Shown here piece by piece: positions 1 to 7,229 of a stretch of DNA of 64,000 bases. The notes beneath the pieces are model-generated. The model had not been told where the DNA came from. It saw only the letters and a list, made by a program, of their open reading frames with translations, and made no database searches. Both the position numbers and the translations under genes were made by a program. The DNA is from Thermoplasmata archaeon. Lineage in GTDB: Archaea; Thermoplasmatota; Thermoplasmata; UBA10834. Position 1 is the first letter of the stretch; each line of letters opens with the position of its first letter. Location: positions 82,813-146,812 of the forward strand of contig JAEHCM010000001.1 in NCBI GenBank assembly GCA_020696365.1, read 5' to 3'.

Positions 1-197
1 GGATACAGGGCAAGGCGACCGGCCTCTCGGTGTTCGTATGCCCGTCGATAGGCGTATACGAAGCGTACTGGGATTCGATGGAGAGGGCGTACGACAACAT
101 CGGCCTCGACTTCGTCTCAGCCTCGGAGTGGAATGTCGTGCTCGAAGCATACTACTTCACGGCTAAGATGTACGGCAACCCGCCACCCGCCGCCTGA
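1..197 (+). CDS. C-terminal end of an unidentified protein (truncated by window edge)
   Basis: An open frame runs from base 3 to a TGA at 195-197 and encodes the last 64 residues of a protein that begins outside the window. The peptide contains FVCPSIGVYEAYWDSMERAY and ends YGNPPPAA. Codon use matches the neighbouring high-GC genes, so it is likely a real gene end. I do not recognise a family from this fragment. The next gene is convergent and ends 51 bases away. Confidence 0.6.
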   Translation, partial: IQGKATGLSVFVCPSIGVYEAYWDSMERAYDNIGLDFVSASEWNVVLEAYYFTAKMYGNPPPAA

Positions 198-248
198 AAA
201 ACCAGGCCACACTGGCTTGCTGGCACCACATGGCCTTGATCGCACGCC

Positions 249-737
249 CTACTGCTGTTGCTCCAGCTTGCCCTTGAAATCCTCTGGGTCCATGTGGACG
301 ACCTCGAGCCCTGCCTGCTTGAGGAGCTCGAGCCCCGCAAGGTCGGAGTAATCGCCGATGTACACCACCCGCGCGACCTGCGCGTTGAGAATCATACGCG
401 CGCATATGGGGCACGGGACGATCGTCGAGTACAATGTGGACCCGCGTGAGTTGGTACCCGCCTGAATAAGAGCGTTCTGCTCCGCGTGAACGGCGGTGCA
501 TGTTTCGAGCCTAGTGCCTGAGGGAATGCAGAGCTTGTCCCGGATGCAGCCGACCTCCTCACAGTGGGGCAACCCTCTCGGGTTGCCGTTGTATCCTGTA
601 CTCTTTATCGCGCCAACGTCGCTTACGAGTATCGCGCCGATCTGCCTCCGGGTGCATGTGCTCCTGCGCGATACCTCGATGGCTATATTCATGAAGTATC
701 GGTCCTTCGAAATCCGCTTGTTCTCGTGATGAGACAT
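249..737 (-). CDS. dCMP/CMP deaminase (ComE-like zinc deaminase)
   Basis: A 162-residue member of the cytidine/deoxycytidylate deaminase fold, which converts dCMP to dUMP for thymidylate synthesis. The zinc site is visible as VHAEQNAL (His and catalytic Glu, about residues 82-85) and PCPICARMI (the two Cys). A second Cys/His cluster (PHCEEVGC, then DKLC) matches the extra zinc site of ComE/dCMP deaminases. The open frame extends upstream of 737, but ATG 737 gives the normal family N-terminus (SKDRYFMNIA) and has a GGAGGGA ribosome site upstream. A TATA-like stretch on this strand (773-785) would start the transcript a few bases ahead. Specificity for dCMP rather than another cytosine substrate is inferred. 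Confidence 0.9.
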   Translation of the reverse strand: MSHHENKRISKDRYFMNIAIEVSRRSTCTRRQIGAILVSDVGAIKSTGYNGNPRGLPHCEEVGCIRDKLCIPSGTRLETCTAVHAEQNALIQAGTNSRGSTLYSTIVPCPICARMILNAQVARVVYIGDYSDLAGLELLKQAGLEVVHMDPEDFKGKLEQQQ

Positions 738-891
738 CTCGGCCTGCTCCCTCCTCGCGTGAACGATGCCGGCCTTTTTTAAGTTGCGCCTTCCGACGGG
801 GCAGCCACCGGGCTCCTGGGCACCCAGAAGGATAGATATACGAACCCAGTTCTTATACGGGACAGCAGAGGGACCTGTCAGAGGGGTCGTA

Positions 892-1485
892 TTGGCAAAA
901 TTGACGAAAATCGCCGCCGCGGCGTTCGCAGTAGCCGCAATCGTGCTTCTCGGATATGCGATATTCTCGCAGGAGGGCGATGAGGACGTAGTCACTCCGG
1001 GCATGGGGGACAGGCAGGTCTACTCCTCGTCCGACCTTGCGCTGATCGTGGTGTCGTCGTTCATCATCGCTGTGGCAATCATGTTCATATTCCTCCGGGA
1101 GGAATACGAGCCGCTCCCGCCGTCCATGAAACCGTATCCGCCACCCCCTCCGCCCACAGACGAGAAGGGGCCGGCGGCCCTGCAGGATGCGGGACCCGTC
1201 GCAGAGAAGATGGTTTCGGAGCAGCCCCCGCGGAAGGCAGATGACGAGGAGAAGAAGCGGGAGACATACCTCGTCCTCCGGCTACTCACCGGGGACGAGC
1301 GAACGATGTTCAGGACGATCTTGGACTCGGGAGGGGAGGCCCTGCAGAAGGACCTCATGCAACGTGCAAAAATGTCCAACGCCAAGGTGTCCCGGGTCTT
1401 GGACCGGCTAGTCGAAAAGGGCGTCGTCTCCAAGGAGAGGCACGGGTCGACCAACAAGGTTCGCATCGTCTTCGACTTCGAATGA
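892..1485 (+). CDS. Membrane-anchored winged-helix (MarR-like) regulator
   Basis: Predicted 197-residue protein. Two hydrophobic segments lie in the first half (AAAAFAVAAIVLLGYAIF and LALIVVSSFIIAVAIMFIFL). A proline-rich linker follows (YPPPPPPTDEKG), then a C-terminal winged-helix domain of about 70 residues (LQKDLMQRAKMSNAKVSRVL is the HTH). This layout, two membrane helices plus a cytosolic wHTH, is common among uncharacterised archaeal regulators; the DNA target is unknown. TTG 892 is chosen because GAGGGG (881-886) precedes it and TATA-like elements lie at 831-841 and 850-858. The open frame reaches back to 766, but that extension is not protein-like. Confidence 0.7.
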   Translation: MAKLTKIAAAAFAVAAIVLLGYAIFSQEGDEDVVTPGMGDRQVYSSSDLALIVVSSFIIAVAIMFIFLREEYEPLPPSMKPYPPPPPPTDEKGPAALQDAGPVAEKMVSEQPPRKADDEEKKRETYLVLRLLTGDERTMFRTILDSGGEALQKDLMQRAKMSNAKVSRVLDRLVEKGVVSKERHGSTNKVRIVFDFE

Positions 1486-1645
1486 TGGCGCAGGGGGCTG
1501 GTTTTCACTCACTTTTCACGGCGGTGAGAAGGTTTTGGGCACTTTTCAGGACAGTTACTAATACCCTTTCAACCAAACATATATCCAAGAAGCTACGGGT
1601 GTGAGACTAGGGTTGCCCGCAGCAAGAGAGGAGGTGAACACACAG

Positions 1646-1882
1646 ATGAAGACGATCGCAATACTCGCAATAGTCGGTGTCGTCGCATTCGTCGGAGTAG
1701 CCGGGACGGCGATGGCCTCGGAGCCCGCCGCGGACGCCTTGGGGCTTGAGTGCCTGTACGAGTGGGCGCATGCGCACGCATGGAACTGGGCCGGAGAGGG
1801 GACTGACGTGCCCCACAACTACGGCTACAACTACGATTACGACTACGAGACCTGTCCGGCCGACTGCAACGGCCCCGCATGA
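1646..1882 (+). CDS. Small secreted Tyr/Asp-rich protein, function unknown
   Basis: A 78-residue product with a clear Sec signal peptide (MKTIAILAIVGVVAFVGVAG then TAMASEP, cleavage probably after AMA). The mature part, about 55 residues, is acidic and aromatic, with HAHAWNWAGEG and a Tyr/Asn/Asp run YGYNYDYDYETC, and has three cysteines (CLYEW, ETCPADC). A strong Shine-Dalgarno, GAGGAGGTG (1628-1636), lies at good spacing from ATG 1646, and a TATA-like ACATATATCC lies near 1577. I know no family for it. The His/Tyr/Asp-rich sequence could bind metal or polysaccharide, but that is only inference. Confidence 0.65.
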   Translation: MKTIAILAIVGVVAFVGVAGTAMASEPAADALGLECLYEWAHAHAWNWAGEGTDVPHNYGYNYDYDYETCPADCNGPA

Positions 1883-2010
1883 AACGTGTGACGGGAATCC
1901 CCACCGTTTCTTGAAACCTTTTATTCTTATCCTATTCTCAACCGGAGACTCTCGGGTTGGATTGCATGGCGGATTCTGAGCGCTGCCGACCGGGACAAAA
2001 CCGTATCAGT

Positions 2011-2018
2011 TTTATATC
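2011..2018 (+). promoter_or_regulatory. TATA box of the signal peptidase gene
   Basis: TTTATATC lies about 40 bases before ATG 2051, placing the transcript start around 2038-2042. GGTGA at 2041-2045 could still serve as a ribosome site. Confidence 0.55.
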
Positions 2019-2050
2019 GTTCCTTCCCTGTACGCGTCGTGGTGAGCGTC

Positions 2051-3070
2051 ATGGGGAATGACACGGCAGTCAAGCGGAAACGCCCCAGAACGGGCGTCCT
2101 GTTCCTAAGAGATGCAGTCATCGCCATGGCGTTCGTCGCCTCCGTCCTCTTGGCGATGTACGCCTACACGGGCCTTTGGCCGCCGCTCGTCGTCGTCGAA
2201 TCGAACAGCATGATGCATAGCGAGGACAACATCAGTTACGTCGGGGTAATCGACACGGGCGACATGGTCCTCGTGAAGGATGTCGACACACCAGACGACA
2301 TCGTGACATACATGGAAGGCGTCGTCGACGGCCATAGAACATATGGAGACTACGGGGACGTGATCATCTACAAGAAGATGGGGTCGGAGACTTCCACACC
2401 GATCATACATCGCGCCATCGTTAACCTCGAGGCGAACGAAGATGGAAGCTACCGGTGCGAAGCGTTGAGAGACGCCCCGGAGGCCAAGTGGTCCGTGTCA
2501 GGCGAATCCGATTCATGGGAACACCTTACAAGCACGCTCATCATATACAACGTCGGCTACAGAGACACGACCGTATCCATCGACATCGCGTCCATCCTGG
2601 GCGAATTCCGAAGAGCCAATTCGGACCCGACCGACGGATTCATAACGAGAGGAGACCACAACTCGGGCGTAGACCAGTCATACCGGAGCACTTACGTTCC
2701 AGTGGACATCGACTGGGTCGTGGGGAAGGCGAGAGGAGAGATCCCATGGTTCGGTCTGCTGAAGCTGTGGGTCACCGACTCGCTAGGAAGCGCAGCGCCG
2801 GAGAACAGCGTGCACAACCTGTGGATATCGATCGCAGTAATCGTCGTCGTACCAATAACGATCGATGTCGTCCTCACATACAAGATCCGGAAGAAGATCG
2901 CGAGAAAGCGCGAGGCTGCGCAGAAAGCGTATGAGACGGAGATGACGGAGGACCGCGCGAGGGCGGATGCGATGGCCGACCCAGATGAGCACGCCGTCGA
3001 CCTGCCGCTCCCCGACGAGCCGGGGCCCCCACCCCCGGAGTCCGAATCGCAACCAGAACGCCCTACATGA
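2051..3070 (+). CDS. Signal peptidase I, archaeal/ER (Sec11-like) type
   Basis: A 339-residue membrane protease of family S26B that removes signal peptides from exported proteins. An N-terminal membrane anchor (about residues 23-42) is followed by the catalytic Ser in ESNSMMHSED (about residue 53). A His replaces the bacterial Lys (PIIHRAIV, about 120), and there is an Asp in TRGDHNSGVD (about 202); Ser-His-Asp is the archaeal/eukaryotic arrangement. A second membrane helix (WISIAVIVVVPITIDVVLTY) near 260-280 leads into a charged, proline-rich cytosolic tail ending PPPPESESQPERPT. The insert between Ser and His, and the tail, make it longer than a minimal Sec11. ATG 2051 is preferred over GTG 2039 because of GGTGA at 2041. 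It overlaps the convergent orc1 gene by 8 bases. Confidence 0.88.
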   Translation: MGNDTAVKRKRPRTGVLFLRDAVIAMAFVASVLLAMYAYTGLWPPLVVVESNSMMHSEDNISYVGVIDTGDMVLVKDVDTPDDIVTYMEGVVDGHRTYGDYGDVIIYKKMGSETSTPIIHRAIVNLEANEDGSYRCEALRDAPEAKWSVSGESDSWEHLTSTLIIYNVGYRDTTVSIDIASILGEFRRANSDPTDGFITRGDHNSGVDQSYRSTYVPVDIDWVVGKARGEIPWFGLLKLWVTDSLGSAAPENSVHNLWISIAVIVVVPITIDVVLTYKIRKKIARKREAAQKAYETEMTEDRARADAMADPDEHAVDLPLPDEPGPPPPESESQPERPT

Positions 3071-4298
3071 GCGTCGTTTGATACCGAAGCGTGTAGTTCT
3101 TCAGCTGACCGAGCGTATCATCGTCCTGGAGGATGTCCTTGGCCTCGGTGTTCGGCACGCTCAACTCGATCTCCTTCGTCCTTCCGCCTCGACCGAAAGA
3201 CTTCACCCGGGCATGTATAAGGCCCAGCATGTCTAGTTCCGATATGAGGTCGGTGACCCTCCGCTGAGTCAGAATCGCTACCGAGGTACACTGGCAGAGC
3301 TCCTTGTAGGTCTCGTAGAGGTCTCCGGTCGTGAGTTTCGCGTTGCCTTTCTCCTCATTCAGTACGACGCCCATGAGGACGAGCTTGGACTGTAGAGGTA
3401 GTGTCCGGACCGCCTCCGTGACGCAGTCGAGCTCGATTTTGTTCTTCGCCTTCACGACCTCGGATTCCGTGACAACAGATAGATGGTGACGTTCCGCGAG
3501 TTCCGCAGCGACCCGCAAGAGGTCGAGCGCGCGCCGCGCGTCTCCGTGCTCCTGTGCGGCGAGCGCTGCGCAGAGCGGAATCACGGAGGGTTCGAGCAGG
3601 TTCTCGTCAAATGCGAGGGACGCTCTCTGGCTAAGTATGTCCCTCAGCTGTTCCGCGTTGTATGGTGGGAAGACCATCCTCTCCTCGCTGAGGGAGCTGC
3701 GCACCCGCGGGTCTAGGAACTCCGTGAACTTCAGGTCGTTGGATATCCCGATCACGCTCACCCTGGCGTTCTTCAGGTCATCGTTGATCCTGCAGAGATG
3801 GTAGAGTACGTCGTCCCCACTCTTAGAGACCAGCTTGTCGATCTCATCAAGGACGATGATTATGATGCGATTTGTCTCGTCTATCTTATCGCGAAGGATG
3901 TGATAGACGCGCTCGGTGCTCCACCCGGTGAACGGTATGCGTTCCTCGAAATCGCTGATGAACAAGTTGCCCAGGTTCTGTAGTATCCCATACTGCGTGT
4001 CGACGACCTCGCAGTTCATGTAGATGAAGTGGACGTTGCCCTCTTCTGAGTTGGCCCGTTCGAGTTCCTTTCCGACGTACTTGATAGTCGCGGTCTTGCC
4101 CGTGCCGGTCTTACCGAATAGCAGGATGTTCGAGGGTCTTTGACCTTCGAGCGCGGTAACTAGAACGGATGCCAGCTGATCTATCTGCTCCTCCCTATGC
4201 GGGAGGACATCTGGGATATAGGACGACCTTAGGACGTCCTTGCCGCCCTTGAAGAGTGACTTTGGTCGGATGTGTTGCTGGAAGATAGTGTCCTGCAT
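3063..4298 (-). CDS. cdc6: Orc1/Cdc6 replication initiator
   Basis: A 411-residue AAA+ initiator that binds origin recognition boxes and recruits MCM. Seen: Walker A GKTGTGKT (about 62-69), Walker B IIIIVLDEIDKL (about 146-157), sensor-1 region VIGISNDLKF, arginine-finger region DPRVRSSLSEE, and a C-terminal winged helix (ILTQRRVTDLISELDMLGL then a basic wing, SFGRGGRTKEIEL). The length is normal for the family. ATG 4298 follows GGGGA at good spacing. It is transcribed away from a 411-bp gap containing ORB-like repeats, the usual archaeal arrangement of initiator gene beside its origin. Confidence 0.95.
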   Translation of the reverse strand: MQDTIFQQHIRPKSLFKGGKDVLRSSYIPDVLPHREEQIDQLASVLVTALEGQRPSNILLFGKTGTGKTATIKYVGKELERANSEEGNVHFIYMNCEVVDTQYGILQNLGNLFISDFEERIPFTGWSTERVYHILRDKIDETNRIIIIVLDEIDKLVSKSGDDVLYHLCRINDDLKNARVSVIGISNDLKFTEFLDPRVRSSLSEERMVFPPYNAEQLRDILSQRASLAFDENLLEPSVIPLCAALAAQEHGDARRALDLLRVAAELAERHHLSVVTESEVVKAKNKIELDCVTEAVRTLPLQSKLVLMGVVLNEEKGNAKLTTGDLYETYKELCQCTSVAILTQRRVTDLISELDMLGLIHARVKSFGRGGRTKEIELSVPNTEAKDILQDDDTLGQLKNYTLRYQTTLM

Positions 4299-4345
4299 CT
4301 GATTCCCCTGGACTCTCAGAAAAGTCCATCCCCATTCCCTAAGAC

Positions 4346-4358
4346 TTCATGTGGAAAC
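4346..4358. repeat. ORB-like half element 1
   Basis: TTCATGTGGAAAC shares the TTCAT and TGGAAAC parts of the two better elements but lacks the central TTCC. It is the weakest of the three. Confidence 0.4.
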
Positions 4359-4558
4359 TTGTTCGCACGGTCCACACGAAACTGAGGGATTTGGGGAATA
4401 CCGCGGAGCGTACTTAAGGGTTAATATTATCCCGGGACTCCATTTTATCCGCAGCGTCGGTATTTCGGGGTTTGGGGTCAGCCAGCACTTGCGGTAAATG
4501 TGGCGTTACGAATAAAAGAAGTGGGACGTCGTTCCGCGAACTCTGCGAGACGCCCCCC

Positions 4559-4576
4559 TTCATTTCCAGTGGAACG
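4559..4576. repeat. ORB-like element 2
   Basis: TTCATTTCCAGTGGAACG contains the palindromic core TTCCAGTGGAA typical of archaeal origin recognition boxes and is directly preceded by six C residues (a G-string on the other strand), as in extended ORBs. Confidence 0.68.
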
Positions 4577-4642
4577 CCGGCCGCCCCTGCGCGCGTTGAA
4601 CGCTGGGGCGTCGGCTCCATACGAAGGGGGGGTACGAGTTCC

Positions 4643-4661
4643 TTCATTTCCTCTGGAAACG
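4643..4661. repeat. ORB-like element 3
   Basis: TTCATTTCCTCTGGAAACG repeats element 2 in the same orientation with changes only at the centre and one added A. A G7 run lies about 12 bases upstream. It sits just ahead of the presumed hflX promoter. Confidence 0.65.
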
Positions 4662-4709
4662 ACGAAATACTATGATAACGTTTTGCACGATAGACGGGGA
4701 CTAGCAAGC

Positions 4710-6005
4710 TTGAAACGTGCAGTACTGTTGTCGATAGATGAAGACCTAGACGAAATCCGAGCATTGCTTCAGACTCTTGAAGTCGTCGTCGATACAGTGA
4801 TCGTCCAGAAAAGGGAGAACGCTCACCGGAAGACATACCTTGGTCCAGGAAAGGTTGAGGAGGTAAGACAAGATACGGAGCTCTTAGATACCGACTATAT
4901 TGTCGTCAACGGCGATTTGAAACCATCGCAACATCACGCTCTCGAGATGCTCTTCCAGAAAGAATGTATAGATCGAGTCGGTGTCATTCTGAGGATATTC
5001 GCTAACAATGCGCATACGAAGGAAGCTAAGAATCAAGTTATACTTGCTACCCTAAGATACGAACTACCATTTCTAAGAGAGTGGATCCACAAGGCGAAGA
5101 AAGGGGAGCGGCCAGGGTTCTTGAGCGGCGGTGCATATGCTACGGAAGTCTATTATGAGCATGCAAGAAGTCAGATTAAACGTATAGAACGCGATCTGGA
5201 TATTCATTCGAAACAGAGAGAAGTCCGACGAGCGTTGAGGAGACGGAGGGGGTACTTCCTCGTTTCACTCGCGGGCTATACGAACGTAGGGAAGTCCGCG
5301 CTATTGAATGCACTCTCTGGTTCTCGAACGACCGTAGACAACAGACTCTTCTCAACGTTGTCAACGACAACGAGACGACTGAACGAATCGAAAAGGAATA
5401 TACTGTTGACGGACACCGTAGGATTCATCAGCAAGCTTCCGCCAAACCTCGTGAACGCTTTTAACTCGACTTTGGAAGAGATATTCCTTGCCGACCTGAT
5501 CCTGGTAGTTATCGACGTTTCCGAGCCGTTCGACATGGTGAGAGAGAAATTGAGAATCACGCTAAACATCCTCATTCCAAGGCTTTGTGGAAATAAGATG
5601 TTGATTGTTGGAAATAAGATAGATAAGATTCCTCCTGCCTCTTATCGTGAGCTTCAACAATCAATAAAGGCGATTCACCCCAATTCGGATGTGTTTCTTG
5701 TGTCCGCAACTGATCATATCGGTCTCGTGGAGTTGATCTCAGCAATCGAAGTGTCTGAGGGTCGTAGTTGCACTCTGGTCGCTACGCTTCCGATGACGGA
5801 CTCCGCGCTCTCGCTCATATCTGCATTGCATGACTCCACGGATATCGAAGAAACGAAGACGAATAACGATGTCAAACTCGTTCTCAGGTGTCGGATGGAC
5901 GAAGTGCAGAAGCTGACAGGTAGAATCGAAGCTATAGGTGGGGTCGTGGTAACGACTAACGAAGCCCCACCCGGCGACGGTACCGCGCGTGAAAATGGTC
6001 CATAG
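4710..6005 (+). CDS. hflX: HflX-type ribosome-associated GTPase
   Basis: A 431-residue GTPase of the HflX family, which binds the large ribosomal subunit and helps rescue or split stalled ribosomes. Seen: N-terminal HflX domain (LLQTLEVVVDTVIVQKREN, then KTYLGPGKVEEV), G1 GYTNVGKSALL (about 188-198), switch II DTVGFISKLPPNLV (about 233), G4 VGNKIDK, and a C-terminal extension. TTG 4710 gives the usual family start (KRAVLLSI); the open frame continues to 4500 through the origin region and that part is rejected. The gene uses many A/T-ending codons (for example GGAAATAAGATGTTGATTGT), unlike its high-GC neighbours. It is divergent from cdc6. Confidence 0.92.
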   Translation: MKRAVLLSIDEDLDEIRALLQTLEVVVDTVIVQKRENAHRKTYLGPGKVEEVRQDTELLDTDYIVVNGDLKPSQHHALEMLFQKECIDRVGVILRIFANNAHTKEAKNQVILATLRYELPFLREWIHKAKKGERPGFLSGGAYATEVYYEHARSQIKRIERDLDIHSKQREVRRALRRRRGYFLVSLAGYTNVGKSALLNALSGSRTTVDNRLFSTLSTTTRRLNESKRNILLTDTVGFISKLPPNLVNAFNSTLEEIFLADLILVVIDVSEPFDMVREKLRITLNILIPRLCGNKMLIVGNKIDKIPPASYRELQQSIKAIHPNSDVFLVSATDHIGLVELISAIEVSEGRSCTLVATLPMTDSALSLISALHDSTDIEETKTNNDVKLVLRCRMDEVQKLTGRIEAIGGVVVTTNEAPPGDGTARENGP

Positions 6006-6010
6006 GAAAT

Positions 6011-6026
6011 GAAGGGCCCCCCCTTC
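6011..6026 (+). terminator. Hairpin after hflX
   Basis: GAAGGG-CCCC-CCCTTC is a perfect 6-bp stem with a 4-base loop, 5 bases after the hflX stop and ahead of a convergent gene. No long T-run follows, so a role as terminator or mRNA 3' end is tentative. Confidence 0.35.
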
Positions 6027-6047
6027 CGGTTGCCGGCCTTCAGCACC

Positions 6048-6434
6048 TCATTTCAGGTTGAACTGGCGCTTCTTCTCGAACATGCGCGCCTCGAAACGCC
6101 TGGGCAAAGACCACGCTAGGTATTCGATTTCGTCCATGTTCCTGACGAACTTGGCCTTGCTAGGCGTCGCGATCAGTCTTGCCAGGGCCCGAGTCTTCTT
6201 GAAATAATCGTACAACCACCACCCTGCGCCCACAAGAAGCAAGGGGCCCCCAACGAGAAACCAATATGCCCATGACCCAAACGGCTCCGCCAATTCCTGC
6301 AGGACGAACAGATAGGATGGGAGCCGGTCCAGGAGAAACACTCCCGTCACGCCTACCAACGTCACAAAGGCTGAGACCGCGCAGAGGAAACCGCTCAGCT
6401 CCAGCCTATACTCCGTCAGAACGCTCTTGGGCAC
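6048..6434 (-). CDS. Small two-helix membrane protein, unknown function
   Basis: Predicted 128 residues with two hydrophobic segments (LCAVSAFVTLVGVTGVFLL and YWFLVGGPLLLVGAGWWLY), then a basic cytosolic tail that includes KKTRALARLIATPSKAKFVR and ends KKRQFNLK. GTG 6434 is chosen because AGGTGG lies four bases upstream; an alternative GTG at 6467 would add 11 residues. It resembles small Thermoplasmata membrane proteins of the DUF3198 kind, but I cannot confirm the family. It is convergent with hflX. Confidence 0.65.
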   Translation of the reverse strand: MPKSVLTEYRLELSGFLCAVSAFVTLVGVTGVFLLDRLPSYLFVLQELAEPFGSWAYWFLVGGPLLLVGAGWWLYDYFKKTRALARLIATPSKAKFVRNMDEIEYLAWSLPRRFEARMFEKKRQFNLK

Positions 6435-6516
6435 GATTCCACCTGATGAACCTGTAATCCCGCACACCTCTTAATCATTTCTCAAAACCTCCGATCGGCT
6501 ACGTGTAATCGGTGCC

Positions 6517-7197
6517 ATGAACCCTCCTAGCATCCAGTCATCCTGCGTGGATGCTCAGAGCCATCGAACCAGAATCGCCTGCCTTCTCTTGGTAGTAACC
6601 TTGAGTTCTGCGCTGCTCGCCGCCTCTGCAGCCGTCCCTCCGACGGTGGAGGTTAAGGACTGTCTAGCTGTCGAGGAGGGGACGCCAGTGCGCGTGGTCG
6701 GCGTGGTGACCGCACACCACTCCTACGACTCGGGTACCGAAGTGGTGACGATGGTGGACCGATGCGGCGGGGCCGAGGTTCGTGCCATATGCTCCCCGAC
6801 CCGGGCGCCAGCGCTGTGCACCCTCCTTTCGATCGGCGATCTCATTAGGGTGGAGGGGGGCGTGGCTAGGGATGCCTCCAGCACGATCGTCTTCGCGTCC
6901 AGGGACAAGGTCTCCCTGTTGTGTCACTCCGAGTTCGTGCTCTCAGTGGAGTTCTTGTGTGACCACTGGCGGCTATTCGAGTTCGACAGGTTCAACGTAA
7001 CCGGTGGGCTGGAGCGCAGCGGCGACTCCCTGTTCCTCCGTAGCCTGTCCAATGACCGCGGGATATCCCTTCGTCTCCCGAACGGCCTCTCAACGGGCCT
7101 CATGGGTGAGACGGTCCTCGTGGACTGCACCCTGCTCGTCGACCTGCAATCGATGACGATCTTCCTCCAGGCATGGTCGCTACACGCGACCCCATGA
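6517..7197 (+). CDS. Secreted protein with OB-fold-like repeats
   Basis: 226 residues. After a charged N-terminus comes a signal peptide or anchor (IACLLLVVTLSSALLAASAA), then two similar beta-rich segments of about 80 residues. Each has an OB-fold style rhythm: TPVRVVGVVTAHH then IGDLIRVEGGV in the first, and RFNVTGGLERSGDSLFL then VLVDCTLLVDLQ in the second. Six cysteines lie in the exported part. No catalytic motif is visible. Its last bases overlap an in-frame ATG of the tiaS reading frame, so the two genes are probably co-transcribed; a functional link is not obvious. Confidence 0.65.
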   Translation: MNPPSIQSSCVDAQSHRTRIACLLLVVTLSSALLAASAAVPPTVEVKDCLAVEEGTPVRVVGVVTAHHSYDSGTEVVTMVDRCGGAEVRAICSPTRAPALCTLLSIGDLIRVEGGVARDASSTIVFASRDKVSLLCHSEFVLSVEFLCDHWRLFEFDRFNVTGGLERSGDSLFLRSLSNDRGISLRLPNGLSTGLMGETVLVDCTLLVDLQSMTIFLQAWSLHATP

Positions 7198-7229
7198 CAG
7201 CAACCATTTTCTGCAGGGCATCCATTGCT

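Larger units (their letters stand above)
4299..4709. other. Candidate chromosomal replication origin (cdc6-linked)
   Basis: Intergenic gap of 411 bp between divergent cdc6 and hflX. It holds three ORB-like elements (4346-4358, 4559-4576, 4643-4661), G-runs (CGGGGTTTGGGG near 4467-4477, GGGGGGG near 4626), a C-run directly before the second ORB, and an AT-rich stretch CTTAAGGGTTAATATTAT near 4413-4430 that could unwind. In known archaeal origins, ORBs carry a TTCCAGTGGAAAC-like core flanked by a G-string, next to an Orc1 gene. An open frame through 4500-4709 is not protein-like and is treated as non-coding. Function is inferred from pattern and position. Confidence 0.72.

Noticed and set aside
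4500..4709. Upstream extension of the hflX reading frame
   Set aside because: It translates to arginine/proline-rich sequence without HflX similarity and covers the ORB-like repeats.
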